Shown piece by piece: positions 21,488 through 34,080 of a stretch of DNA of 64,000 nucleotides. The notes beneath the pieces are model-generated. The model saw only the letters and a list, made by a program, of their open reading frames with translations, had not been told where the DNA came from and made no database searches. How positions within the stretch are numbered: position 1 is the stretch's first letter; each line of letters opens with the position of its first letter. The stretch comes from Epiperipatus broadwayi (taxonomy: Eukaryota; Onychophora; Udeonychophora; Euonychophora; Peripatidae). The DNA lies in assembly GCA_028023455.1 (NCBI GenBank), contig JAQFVV010000021.1, positions 4,862,853 to 4,926,852 on the forward strand, written 5' to 3'. A program made the translations under genes and the position numbers.

Positions 21488-21546
21488 GTAATCTGGACCA
21501 ACTGATGATTGCTGGTTTAGCATGAAATACGTATATTGGTGATTAT
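21488..21546 (+). ncRNA. Type I hammerhead ribozyme motif, P5 right arm (intact)
   Basis: CUGAUGA at 21502-21508, stem II UGCUG/UAGCA, GAAA at 21524-21527, stem III AUA-CG-UAU, triplet AUA, UUGG pairing with CCAA, and GAUUAU pairing with GUAAUC. Confidence 0.8.
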
Positions 21547-21952
21547 TTATTTTTTCACCATGTGTGTGATCAGGTGGGTCAGCAATATGAGATGGCACTG
21601 AGAGTTGAGGGTCGTGTGAAAGTCTGAGTTTGAATCCCTTATATATTACATTGTATGTGCAGGTTATGTATGTCTGTACAGCGTATTAAATCAAAGTTTA
21701 AATAAAGATTTAGCTATAAAAACTTTACTAATATAAAATAAAGAATAAAATAATATTGTAAAAATTAACAAAGTTAAAGAAATTATTGGTTACAGAAATT
21801 AAATATTCAGAGTGTTATAATATAGAGTAGAAATAATTTAAAACTTAAAAATTATTGATAGTTGGGGAGACAATCTAATAGTTAATTAGGTAACTAAAAT
21901 ATAAAGAATAGAAAATTAAGAAATATAATTTAAATACATAAATTTAAGTCAA

Positions 21953-22056
21953 GCGTTGCTAGCCGAGAGGTTAGCGCAGCCGCCAAGCAAGCAGTTGGTT
22001 GCAGACGGTTGTTGCGGGTTTGCCTTCCGGCCGATGCTATGACATATGGAAAAAAA
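21953..22056 (+). repeat. tRNA-like SINE, family A copy
   Basis: Plus strand: GCGTTGCTAGCCGAGAGGTT (box A-like), hairpin, GTTGCAGACGGTTG, T-arm GCGGGTTTGCCTTCCGGC, tail GATGCTATGACATATGG and A-run. Confidence 0.72.
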
Positions 22057-22154
22057 ATACGTAAATTTAAATTAAAAATAGCTTTAATTAAATAATTAAT
22101 CAATTAATTGCAATAATTAGTAATTAAAAAATAAATAAAATTAAAAAATAAGAT

Positions 22155-22832
22155 ACTTGTGAGTGTTCAAACAAACCAAGATGGCCGCCTGTACTTTTGA
22201 TAAATGTTCAGTTTCAAGTGTCTATAATCTACCGAAAATGTGTTAGTTGTTTAAATTAAAACAAAATTAATAAATTGATTGTTAAATTTTAAAAAAGAAA
22301 TTAATTCCAATTTCAATTTTTGTTTTTACTGATATTATAACATGGGAGGTGACAAGACCCTCTTAACATTATCGTACTTTGGTTCAATTCAGTGTATGCC
22401 TTTTTGTCAGTAGTTTTTTTGGTAAAATGTTATAATGATAAAAATTTGGGACATTTCTGTCATGGAATGTGATTCAGTGGACTATTTTCAAAAGTACAGG
22501 ATCCTGCCCTCCTGAAAAGTCTCTGTTAATAGTTATAATATGATTGCATGTCACTGACATGAATAAAGTGTAAATATTATATTTATATATTTTTTTTCAA
22601 TTTTCTGTTAATAACTTAATCTAAAAAAAAAAAATTAAACTATAAATATTATAATTAATTTTTCCACAATAATTTTTTTAAAAAAAATAACGAGAATAAA
22701 AAAATAAAATATAATTATTAAATATGAAATTTCCTAGCAGACATTTCTTTGTTAATTTTTTTTGGGCCCCCAAAAGTCTGGATTTATCAAAAATATGAGT
22801 GGCCATCTTGGTTTACTTGAAAACTTACAACT
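22155..22832. mobile_element. Non-autonomous DNA element with terminal inverted repeats
   Basis: The left end holds CAAACCAAGATGGCCGCC and the right end the matching AGTGGCCATCTTGGTTTAC; outside these, TGTGAGTGTTCAAA and TTTGAAAACTTACA extend the inverted repeat to about 30 bases with mismatches. Just inside, CTGTACTTTTGATAAA and TTTATCAAAAATATGAG also correspond. There is no transposase ORF. No clear target-site duplication could be read, so the superfamily is open. Confidence 0.65.
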
Positions 22833-22839
22833 ACTAAAT

Positions 22840-23735
22840 AAAATTAGTCATCAAATATAAGTTATATACAAAAGTATATAAAAGATTATAACAAAATAAT
22901 ATAGATATTAAAAAAATCATGTCAACAAATATAAGGTATATACAGAAATGCATAAAAGATTATAAGACAAAATAAGATATTATGTATATTAAGTAAATCG
23001 AATAAAACATAAATTTAAGATTTAATGTAATTATAAAGATATATTTTGTGCAATCGTAATTAAATTATAAATTATATATGTTTTAAATATAATTATAGTA
23101 ATATCTTTTCTTGTGGTCATATGTATTTAAATATTTTGTAGCTCTGATGAAGACTGCTAGGCAGTCAAAATTGCAAGAAGATAAAAGTATTTGTAAAAAC
23201 AATATATTTGCATTGAATAAAGTCTATATGAAAGAAGCAATTAATTATATTTCTTAAGCACTTTCCTAGTTTTTTTCAATTGTAATTTTATAGCCTCTAA
23301 AAAAATAACCACACACACTTTTTTCTCTCCATGTAAATTCTGTTGATTATTACAGTTTTAATTATTGTCACTTTCATCTTATAGTGAAGTGGTAATGACA
23401 TCTAGCTGAATATTGAACTTTTTTTCAGATCACAAACAAATTTAGGATTTTTATTTTGGATAGCTACCTTATATTCAACCATTTAGACATAAGATAGCAA
23501 GTCCTAAATGTTATCTAATTATACTTATTTAAAAAATAAAGATTACAAATTAATCTGAATTGGATAATGTACTGTAAAAATAAAAATATAATAAGGATAT
23601 GACTTTTCCACTGGCGGGAAAGTGACATATTCTTATGGGTATTACATATCCTATCTTCACTATGATTAGTTTTATTTAATTTATTTAAATGTTTCAATAT
23701 ACTCAATAATGCTCTTTTGTTTGTTTTTTTTACAG
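22840..23735. other. AT-rich end of the kinase intron
   Basis: Contains one family B hammerhead-like terminal repeat at about 23140-23240 (CTGATGA, extra A, stem GACTG/CAGTC, then AAAA instead of GAAA). The rest is AT-rich up to the T-tract of the acceptor. Confidence 0.5.
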
Positions 23736-24479
23736 CATGAGAAGAATATTATTCACCGGGATATAAAGGCGGAGAATATTTTTTTGGTTGGAAACAGCAT
23801 TGTAAAAGTTGGTGATTTTGGTTTTAGCACTCAGAGTAAACGAGAAGAATTACTGAATACATTCTGTGGTTCTCCACCTTATGCTGCTCCAGAACTTTTT
23901 AAAGATCAGGAATATCAGGGTATTTATGTTGACATTTGGGCTCTAGGAATACTTCTCTTTTTTATGGTAACTGGAATTTTACCTTTTAGAGCTGAAACTG
24001 TAGCAAAACTAAAAAAAGTGATTTTAGATGGTATTTTTGTTATTCCAAGTTATACTTCCCAAGTGTTACAGGATTTAGTTAATGGTATTTTAAAACAAAC
24101 TCCTGATGAACGTTTCTCTCTTTATGAAATTAAACATTCTCAGTTTCTTCAAGGACAAATGTTTCCTGATGCTTTAGAGTCATATACTTTAAATCCAGTT
24201 TTGGATACCTCATTTATGAAGCGTGACGAAAGGGAAGCCATGAAAATTTTAAGAGATCTAGGGATTACTGATGAACATATTCAACAGGCTCAGGGAAAAG
24301 ATGCTCGTAGTTCGATAACAGGAAGTTTTCGCATCATCTTACACAGGATACAAAAAAAACATACATTAGAAGCTCTTGAAATGGTAGCTGAAAGGGAATT
24401 AGCCAAAAAGGCTGCTGAAACAGTAAAAGATAATCCAAAAACACAAAGAAGGATATCAAGATTGTGTAGCATCCTATAA
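23736..24479 (+). CDS. NIM1K: NIM1-type Ser/Thr protein kinase, last coding exon (C-lobe, tail, stop)
   Basis: The acceptor TTTTTTTTACAG ends at 23735 and the exon begins in phase 0 with HEKNIIHRDIKAEN, which completes the C-lobe left open by SHM of the previous coding exon. The catalytic HRD loop is at 23754-23777, the DFG magnesium motif at 23814-23822, and the activation segment NTFCGSPPYAAPE follows, with the T-loop threonine at 23859-23861. The APE motif, DIWALGILLFFMVTG and the FRAETVAKLKK helix are intact. After the kinase domain comes a conserved tail (LGITDEHIQQAQGKDARSS, then ITGSFRIILHRIQKK) and a lysine-rich stretch ending in RLCSIL before TAA. The C-terminal CSIL resembles a CaaX prenylation box. 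There are no frameshifts or internal stops and all kinase motifs are present, so this looks like a functional gene. The two exons give 336 residues plus one split codon; roughly 100 N-terminal residues are missing compared with vertebrate NIM1. Confidence 0.93.
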   Translation, partial: HEKNIIHRDIKAENIFLVGNSIVKVGDFGFSTQSKREELLNTFCGSPPYAAPELFKDQEYQGIYVDIWALGILLFFMVTGILPFRAETVAKLKKVILDGIFVIPSYTSQVLQDLVNGILKQTPDERFSLYEIKHSQFLQGQMFPDALESYTLNPVLDTSFMKRDEREAMKILRDLGITDEHIQQAQGKDARSSITGSFRIILHRIQKKHTLEALEMVAERELAKKAAETVKDNPKTQRRISRLCSIL

Positions 24480-24600
24480 AAGAAGACTTCATCATTCCTA
24501 ACTTTAGAAACATATCTATTACTGTATATTGTGTAAATATTAATAGAATTTCTTTATTACCATATTCTTCATTTCCTTTTTTGATAATAAAAATCCTACC
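24480..24600 (+). terminator. 3' UTR start and poly(A) signal of the kinase gene
   Basis: The canonical hexamer AATAAA lies at 24586-24591, about 107 bases after the stop codon, in AT-rich sequence without an ORF. Other AT-rich near-matches lie further on, so the actual cleavage site is not certain. Confidence 0.55.
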
Positions 24601-27120
24601 AACTTAAATAACCAATAGAAAAATCACATTTCATTTTTTTATAATAGTTGACCAATCAAATTCTTACATGCAAATAGATTTTGCACATAAAAAAAAAAAG
24701 CCAAATTTTTTATAATAAATCAGAAAAATAATAAAATTATTTACCTTTAATATTATGTTGTTATATAAATATTAAACAATGATATAAAAGGATTTGGTTA
24801 TAAACATTATTTTACGTTTTATTATTTGCAGATTTATACAAACTTTATAATAAATAATGTTTAGTAATTATTAAGTTAAAAAAAATCACATTCGTTTTGC
24901 ATAATTATCATTATAACTTCAGAATCCTATTCATTTTATATATGCGAATTATATAGTAGTCATTTCAGAAAAAAAATTGACAAATTCGTGATATATCAAA
25001 AGGCGCTTTGTAATGAATAGCTAAATTTAATGTGCAAATATCTCTGTGTCTCTACATAACTATACTGCTATATATGATTACACACATTCCTATCATGCAT
25101 ATTGCTAGCTAAAAATAATACAAAATTAAATTAATCAAATAAAGTTTAAACAAACCAGCCAATTAATTAATTTTATAATCACATTAAAACATTCAGCCAA
25201 TCAACTGTTCCCGACAATTCCCTAATGGCGCAAGTCTGCTTTTCGGATGGCAATGAGCACACTTGCTAATAAAATGTTAAATATTATATGATCACATCAG
25301 AATTACTTCATGAATTAAAACATAATCAGGCTTGAGTTTTGTTATGTTGGAATATTAGCCGTGGACTCACTGCCAGATAAAAGTGGGTGTATAATACCCG
25401 GAGAATTGGTTGGCTGATTATTTAATCATGATTGTAATGATGGTAAGTATATACTACCAGTGATTTGATCGGCTTGTGTGTGAATAGCAACATACATATA
25501 AATATATACGCATATATATATATGCAAGATAATTAAGGCTAACACCTTTGCAGAGGTTAAATTTAAAGTGTATTAATTGATTTCTTTATTAAATGCGCAC
25601 ACTCACGTACACATATATACTTACAATACCTTATTATCTTTATATGTAATTTTTTTAAAAAAATAATCTATATTATTGACATTTAAGTCAAACGCATTGG
25701 GGATTCAATGTTTTATAAGCATATATTTTAATTACTATTAGAGTTAATTAGAATGTATTAGTTCTTTATGGAGGCTTACATCTTTTAATGCGACAACAAA
25801 AGATCATATGGCTCTCTAATAAATTTTCTTTAGAACGTTTAAATATGGACATTAGTGAACAACCTCCATAAATAATTAACACATTCAAATTAACTTTGAT
25901 GGCAACAAAAAATTGTAGTTATGATGTATTGCATCAAAACTGCATCTGAAGTCATTGAAACAATAAATTTCTACGATAAGGATTAATTATTTCACACGTG
26001 CTATGAAATTTGGGTTAATTTAAAGCCAAAAGAAACTGGGGAGGAGACAAAATATAGTTTAAATTACACAAAGAATTCCAGGTCAAAAAATTAATTAATT
26101 AAAAGAATTGAAGGGTCTCATAACATAACAATTAGTTTTACCCACCTGCCATGTTCATGATTCAAAACCATGAAAATTTTTGCAGGTCACACAAATGCTT
26201 AAGATTTCCCTATTGGTTAACTGGCCTATAACTATTCATTGGTGTCAGTAAATGGGTATTTAAGTATTATTAACTGGAGAATATAGACAGTCCATTAATT
26301 TGAATGGTCATATGATTACTAACATGGCAACAGTAAAAATGACTGTGATGTAAAGTCGTCATCATTAGCAGCAGGGGTATCATATTTTTGGGGGTACTGA
26401 ACCCATGTGTACTCTTCAATTTAAAAATAAATTAAACAAAAATTTAAAATGTCATAATAATAATTTTTGCATGTTCTGTTCTGCCTTTTAAATATATATT
26501 TTAAATAAATATTTTTATGGTAATTAGCTAATGACAATAATTAATCATTGTGGAATCATTGTACACATCCAATGTTTTCATGCATCATATTTATAGTTAA
26601 TTAAATATATTTTGGAAGAGGGTATAATCATTCATTGTGATCTCAAAACTAGGTATATAATGATCCTGTTGTGACTGTATATATATATTATAAACTTTTT
26701 TATTTAAATCTGATTTAATATTCATAGCAGATTTTCTGATCTATTATTATTTGCTCCTAAGAGAAGTTGAGATTTGATTTTTCATTCACATTTAGAAGTA
26801 CCTCCGAAATCAAATCAGGTTTGGCGATGATCATATTGTTGCTTCTTATTGCTTTACAAGGCAATCTTAGAAAACATTTTATATATTGATTATTGATTGT
26901 AATAGCGGTTTAATTTCATCCTTCAGGAAATAGAAAATGGCTTTCTCTTTGAAATGTTCATAATAAAACAGTACAAGCTGGCATGTTGACTCCTGTAAAC
27001 ATTTTATATTGCTTTTGAAGATTAATATTCAGATTTGCATATATCTAAACTTTTTGCTTTAATTTCTATTACTTACTATTCATTATTTATAAATTTATTT
27101 AAAAGCACATTGATTACTAA
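24600..27120. other. Intergenic AT-rich DNA downstream of the kinase gene
   Basis: The stretch 25195-25450 is less AT-rich (for example GGCGCAAGTCTGCTTTTCGG) but has no ORF and could be unannotated regulatory DNA or an old repeat. No gene recognised. Confidence 0.4.
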
Positions 27121-27126
27121 GCAATA

Positions 27127-27302
27127 TTTACTAAGGCTGTAAACTTGAAAAATATGCGCGTGAAAATGCGAAGGTAGGGACCTCTACAGGTCTTAACCAC
27201 AAGCTTTTCTTCCAAAGTGTAAGCTTGTGGTTGAGACCTGTAGAGGTCCCTACCTTCGTATTTTCACACGCATATTCTTAAGGTTTATAGCCTTAGTAAA
27301 TA
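27127..27302. mobile_element. MITE: near-perfect hairpin with TA flanks
   Basis: Terminal TTTACTAAGGCTGTAAAC is matched inversely by GTTTATAGCCTTAGTAAA, with TA on either side as expected for Tc1/mariner-type insertion. The arms, including GCGAAGGTAGGGACCTCTAC, pair almost perfectly over about 80 bases, with a short loop near 27215. A partial copy lies at 45571-45655. Confidence 0.8.
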
Positions 27303-27309
27303 TCCATTA

Positions 27310-30300
27310 TTTGAGAAAATATTAAATAAAAACCATTAAAAAGTTGTAAATTTGAATTAATAAATTTACTGCTCATGCCATCTGAATGAGAATTGTCATA
27401 TAACCACTTCTTACCCAGACATTTCCTCATCTCGAGCACATGATGAAAACGGCATATTATCTGATCTTATTTTTTCCCTCTTATTTATTACTTACTTTCT
27501 CACCTTTATAAACAGAACTGCATTATTCTATTATTATTTTATTGTTGGCTTAATGTGAATATATTTTTTAAAATTAAGTTGTTTTACATACGTGTTATGT
27601 ATGTTAAACATGTATACTATATAATATATGCCATTATCAAGGTTTTCAATATCCATGGAAAGGATTGGTTCCAACCAGAGCATATATGGGGAAGGTTTTT
27701 CGGTATTTAATTTTTGAACACGTCTACATACTTTGAGAATATAGTAGAGTACAATGGAGATAGTTAAATCAACATAATCATGATTGAGGACAAAAATAAA
27801 TAAATAAAATAAAACCTGTATCAGTTTGATTAATGATCTAGAAAATGCTACTATATCAAAATAATTTCCAGGTTAATTTAATTGAGTAAAATCAATCTGA
27901 TTAAAACAAAGTTAAGCAAGAGATAAAACAGATTCTTAAACTTGTTTTAAGATTTTTAACAAATTGTTATCCTAATTAGAGGTAAAATTATCGCATTGAA
28001 CATAATCCGATTAACACAGTTTAAAAACAATTAAATTAAATTAATTTTTAAAAAATGCAAATATTTTATATTTATTTTGACAATCAAAAAATATTTTTAT
28101 ATCCTCCAAAAATGCTTTGGGGGTGAAAAAAAAAATCACGTTAATGTAATATATTAACATTCATATTATTCAAAATATTTACGGATACATTAAGTTTATA
28201 AATTATGGGATATTTTAGACTTTAATAAAATAAACGGTACTGTACATGATAAACATACAATTGTATTTGTGTCCAACGATAATGCATTTATAAATTCTTA
28301 TTCTATATAGATCCTAATTTGGATGTATCAGTTTGTTTACTTTGACTCTTGGCCTGAGGAAGTTGTTTTATCTTAAGTGCTTTCTAATTAACTTGATTTA
28401 AATGGAATACTCCACATATTCAAGATTTCCATATATACGCATATATATATACAGTAAAATACACATCTGCACGGATATGTGTCTGTATAAATATATATAT
28501 ATTAGCACATTATAGTATATAGTTAGCCCATCTACTTCTGTTATTCATAACCTAAGGTTTGACAATTCTAAGCAAACTTATGTTTGTTTGTTTTTTTTGG
28601 ATAGCCTGCTAAGGATTAACCTACCTACCCTATTATTGATTGATAAATGGGTATTTAATTACTCTAAACTAGAGGATGAACAAGGAAGAAAGACAAAAAA
28701 CTCTTACTATATGCCATTTGTCTAGTCAAGTGTGCCATGTGAAGACAAAAATGAAGAGGCCTTTTGTCCTATATTGGAATATTTAAAAACTGCATATATA
28801 GGCATAATAATGTATGCAAGTTTATGAAGATGATTTATTATGTTTAAATTCAAGAATCACAAGCCATAAATGTAAATCAATTATTATCTTCAGATTGTAA
28901 AATTCATTCAGTAATAATTTCGAAATTATTTAATATTTAACACATTTTGTATGATCTGTAGTGTCTTAGGGAAGAAGGGGGGGGGGCGCATTTAAATTTA
29001 TATAAACGTGGATTAATCTTTATGTAGTACAATAATTTATAAAAAGAAAAAACTAATAACACACAACATTTTCTTTTATCAAATAGTATTTTAGAAAGTT
29101 TAATAAGAAGCAATATTTCTTTGATATGTGAACTTCTGTCGCGCCCGAAATATTCGTCTCAAAAACTCATTTTAATTACAACGGATGTAAATTTTGGATA
29201 TATAAGAAATGAATAATTTCTCACTCTGGAAATCATGTGACATCCTCTCACAGGAAGTGATAGTTAATCCGCGATCCGCAGACCGTTAACTCTCAAGTCT
29301 GCCTTTGTTCTAAGCTCTGCAGAACAATTTGGGATTATTACGTTAATGAACATGAAGGAAGATCTTTGCATGCCTTTATCTTATCCCCTCTATGCTTATT
29401 TAAAAAAAAAAAAAAATTACACTACAAATGTATAGGTATATATCTTTTAACAATAATATTCGTTGACATAAATTTCGAATTAAGTATAACTATACCCTTC
29501 CTTCTGAAATAATTTACACAGAAAATAAATGAAGAGAATTTTTGAAATTTTACCTTTGTTGCTTAATAATACAATATTGAAATTTAATTAAAGTAAATAA
29601 TATATTTTATTGAAAACTTTTTTCCCTTCTTATTTATTTATTATTACAAATTTAATCATTCATAAAAATAAAGTAATATAATAAAAAAATAATCGAATGG
29701 CTTATTGCTAGTAATTCATTAGTATGAGTACAGGAAGTTAAAGATCTAGGCTGCAATCCACGGGTCCTTGGGCTCTAGAGTCAGTTTGCGAATGTATTGC
29801 TTTGCGAGTAAAATAAATTCGTCTTCCTCTTTTAAATGTAAACTATATGCTAAATCATCTTTAAGCAATCCACTGCAAGCCAATTGTCTCTCTAGTATCT
29901 TTCTAAAAAGAAATGGCAGAAGGAAATATTAATCATCAGACTAGTTAGTTGCTAATTAGAAAAATCTTGTGTTTTTATTCTGGATAAGAAAAGATAGACA
30001 CCAATTTACTGATCAGTAAACCGATAGCCATTGGAAAACTTTTTCTAACTTTTACCCATAATCATACCCTAGACCGGAACTTGCGGAGGATATATTAACT
30101 ATTATATCATGCCGTCTTTCTTCTCAAATATGTATATGCATGACGTATTTGAATGCATAAAATGTTTAATTAAAAAGTTTACTAATAGTTTTAAACTATT
30201 TATCAGTTTATGGATTGACCTACGAACGCACTGTTGTTGTTTTTTTAATCTCTTATTTACGTATATATCAGGAATAGTTAAATTTATCCTCAAATATTAA

Positions 30301-31765
30301 TAAATGGTGCATATATAAACTTCACTATAAGAAAAATGCGTATCATTTATTTGGAAAATATTAAGTGATCGGCACGAACATATTTAGCTATTTTTAACTA
30401 CAGAGTAATGGGTTAATCCTTTTGTTTTATCCCATCTTTCTCTCCAGAGATTTTCTCCGATGAAGTTACTGATTTAAAAACTGAAATTTGAACATAAAAT
30501 TGAAAATTCGAATTTATATATAGAAAATATATATATTTGTCTTTTATGATTTACGATAGCTTGACTTATTATATTTCTGATATTTTTAAATATTTGAAAT
30601 ATTTTTATTATCCTCATAAAAGTTGTTTGTTCTTCTTTTTTAATAATGGCTCCTACGCTACAACTAGTAGAAGAATCTATTTAAAGTATGGGAATGACTT
30701 CTTTTTTTTGTCTCCCATTTTTAAAAGATAAACACCCCTCCTAAAAATAAACAATAATGATCGAATGCTTAGTCATAAAATGACGTTCGAATTTCAGAAA
30801 TGACAGGTTAGCCCTCGAGTCAGTCATTTTACAATCGCACTTTTTTCCAACGCAGTACTTCCATTCAGAAACCTTTAGCTCGAAGTCAGTGACTTTATCA
30901 CTGAGCCAAAACATACAGAGTATACTTCTTTCTTTATAACACAGAGGGTATATCATGCATTTCCTCTTTTTTAACGCATGGTCTCTAAAAAATTATCAAT
31001 TAAATTTTTATACCCATTTCAATTATTTTAACTTTACATTTTCTTTTTAGTTTAAAAAGAAAACGAATGCAGTATATCAATATAAGGTTTACCAGTAATT
31101 CTCATTTAAACTTATGCACTTTTAATAAATTCTAATCCCGTGAATTTTAACCAGAGACTGAATATTATCCCAAAGACTAAACACTTTGCAGGATCAAAAA
31201 AAAATATGCAATAATATTGTAGCATTTTTATTTTCTCGTTATAGTCTCAGTCTCGACTTAAAAATGATCATAGGAGCTGGAAACTCAAATATTAATTGCA
31301 AATAATAACGACAATTAGTCTTAAACACTTGATTTCTAATTTTAATTTTAAAAAATATTTAAACAAAATTAATCTGATAAAGACTGAAATTATTTTCAAT
31401 CTGTTCCCATTCATTAGTTACTGAATATCCCACCTCTATGTTATATTTATGATATTTAAGCAATATCATCAATTAATTCTTGTGGTAAATTCTAAATATA
31501 TCAGTGACCACGTTTTCTTGCAGACAGATTTGATTTGGCACAATTTTAAGCTTTAGACTAGTTATGTTCGAATCATTTTGACCAGATGCATTTGAAATAA
31601 AAGGACATTCCTCATCTGCCAGTCAAGTCTGTATATCAACTGTGAAACCAAACTGGATTCACAGCAACTACTGATGCTAAAACACCATTAATATCAAATA
31701 CTATTTGCGATAATGCTGTCTACTCAATTATTGTTTACAGTAAACTCCTGCATGGAAAAGGATCA
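27310..31765. other. Intergenic AT-rich DNA
   Basis: A G-run (28977-28986) and an A-run (29403-29414) are present. At 29255-29340 a SINE-like fragment (CGCGATCCGCAGACCGTTAA) is shared with 4735-4800. Around 29725-29830 and 30750-30910 are further moderately GC-rich, repeat-like blocks without a second copy I can align. No gene. Confidence 0.4.
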
Positions 31766-31769
31766 ACCT

Positions 31770-31985
31770 CTGAATCTAAGATCCTTAGATTCAGTCCACT
31801 ACTGACTCTTTTGATACTCAAACTTCCTATGAACTCTGCAAGTAATAAAGCCATTTGATTCTTTTTCCCTACATGGTTTAGTGCAGTGATGAAGCACAAG
31901 CCTCTTAATCAATGATCCTTGGATTGATTCCTGTCCTTGGCATGCAAACTTCTTATGAACTCCCAAGTAGTAAAGCTATTCGATT
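31770..31985 (-). repeat. SINE family C, diverged tandem copies
   Basis: Two diverged units share AAACTTC.TATGAACTC and AGTA.TAAAGC. They are the reverse complement of the units at 9418-9682. Confidence 0.5.
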
Positions 31986-31989
31986 ATAT

Positions 31990-33856
31990 TTGTAATGTCC
32001 GAAGTATATTGTCCGGCCAATATCATAGAGTAAAAACTTAATTATAAATGCCATAAAATAAAACAAATAAACCATTCTCAGTCCTTAACTCCAAAAGACA
32101 CAGATCCTGCAAAAAATGTCTAAAATTCCAGAACTACTTACAAAAAACAAAAATCTTTGACAAAATGCTAAATAATGGTCACAATGATGTGGTATACATA
32201 TTTTAAATGCAGCTGCAATAAAATTATAATGAAAATTTTTATCACACTGATGTCAAAGTTAAACAGGAGTGTGGCACCTCTTTTATTAATAGTGAAGGCC
32301 CCATTATATCTATTTTTTATTATTATAGTCAATGTATGAATACTAATACGACCCTCTTTTCAAATTAATCTGAACTTTACATTCCAGCTAATAAAGCTAG
32401 ACACCCATTCACTAATTGCTATTAGAATGTTGTCTTGATTTGCTTAGTTACCTGACTGCTTTCAAATAGAGAACTTTACATAACATACATTTAAAACTCA
32501 CAACTTTAAACTCCACATAATATCCAATTTGCTGTCTGCAATTTTACACCTCAATATAGGGAGGGGAAAATAATTTGGATAAAAAGTTGACAGAAAGCAA
32601 TGACAAATTACTATTGATGATGATTTTGTGCTATTTTTCAAAAGAATGTTTGGAGTCATAAAACTACATTTGAAACTATTAGTATAGTAGAGGACATAGG
32701 TGATATTTTCTCTAGAAGCAAATTATGCGTTAGTATGCTAAACAAAGCATCATATGATTTCTCGGCCTACTTTTGACATCTGACTAAGGAGCAGTAATTC
32801 ACTCTCTTTAATCTACTCCAACTATTATAATCTTGACTAATCATTTAACACAATATCATTGCTTGAACTTTTACTGAGATTAACATTCCACAAAAATGTG
32901 AAATCTTGAAGTAATTATAGACTGGTTGAGTATTTGACTATATGAACTGCTACATTCTTTATATTTGATTCCACTTGTCAGCATTGGATAACATATTGTT
33001 CAAATTGGGATGTGTTGTGGTTTGATGATGGTTTCATCAAACATTTGTCTACATAATTTAAACTTCTCTTTGAACATATGCCAGTATTTGTATGCAATAT
33101 ATTATCAATAAATAAAAAATAGTTAGAGTTATAACACACCAAAAAAAAATTAATACAATCTGATTTAATATAGCTTGTATACTAATAACATTAAGAAAAA
33201 TGAATATTTAAGGGAATTTTGAATGTAATATATATATATACTTATTACTTTAATTAATAACAATGATTATGTTATAGTTCATACTTCTTCAATTGTATGA
33301 ATCCTCTCTGGTGTATGTTTATACTTCCATAATATATGTAAAATAATATTTGCCTTATTTCCTTATGATGTTATTAATGTACTTAAAATCATACACATTT
33401 GCATTTAATAAGAATAGATATATTAATCTTTAATTAAGATATTAATAAAATAATAACCTTTATCCTAAGAAATTATTAATAATAATCATTAGTATATTTA
33501 TCTAAAAAGCATCCTGTTGAATGACTGTCTGTAAGGAATATAAGCTTGTAGATTAAATTGGAATATCAAATCAATTATATATATATATATAAAGCAAAAA
33601 AACAATAAGTATATATCCAACCCACGTAAGTATATTTAATAAAGATATTATACTTAGAAAACGAGAAGTGTAGTTATTTCATATGTTTATATTTAATTTT
33701 TAAAAAAATCAGATATATTAATTTTTAAATGAGGCTAGGGATAATCTTCAGTTTAATAAATGGTTAATAATAATTATTAATGTATATATCTAAAGTGGTT
33801 GGTGATAAAGTTGTGAGTACAATAAATCTGATACTTGTAAATGAAATGTAATAATG

Positions 33857-33891
<35 letters not shown>

Positions 33892-34080
33892 TGCTATTTA
33901 TTGTTTCATTAATTTGTACATGGCTAACATAATCATATTTTAGGCATTATAAGAATTTTCATTTGATGTAAAATAAAGGTAAAAACCCCACTTTAAATGA
34001 AAAGGCCCCTCCATCATTCTCTCATAGGAGAGAAGGGAAGACGAGAATATCAATAGATGGGTAATAATGGATTAGGTAGT
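31990..34080. other. AT-rich intergenic DNA with two copies of repeat R
   Basis: Repeat R copies are at about 33420-33560 and 33715-33855 (TTTAATAAATGGTTAATAAT, then ATCTAAAGTGG). CA and AT microsatellites lie at 33857-33891. No gene seen. Confidence 0.5.

Larger units (their letters stand above)
21152..21688. mobile_element. Palindromic hammerhead element P5, with 13-bp target-site duplication
   Basis: Left arm starts TATAGAAGGGATTCGAACTC and the right arm ends GAGTTTGAATCCCTTATA, followed by a tail of about 45 bases. Exact direct repeats AATCAAAGTTTAA lie at 21139-21151 and 21689-21701. Both arms carry hammerheads with complete cores. The centre (about 21350-21430) is the family spacer with TTAAGATAGC facing GCCTATCTTAA. 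This copy best shows that the whole palindrome inserts as one piece. Confidence 0.85.
5332..23735 (+). other. 18.4 kb kinase intron (GT...AG)
   Basis: The intron begins GTAATG and ends in a T-rich tract plus CAG. It joins VAAVSHM to HEKNIIHRD, exactly where NIM1-family kinases are continuous. Almost all recognisable content is mobile DNA: Penelope-like fragments, palindromic hammerhead elements, tRNA-like SINEs, a TIR element and AT microsatellites. I saw no convincing extra exon inside. Confidence 0.88.

Noticed and set aside
24290-24472. Minus-strand frame opposite the kinase exon
   Set aside because: Shadow of the conserved kinase tail on the other strand.
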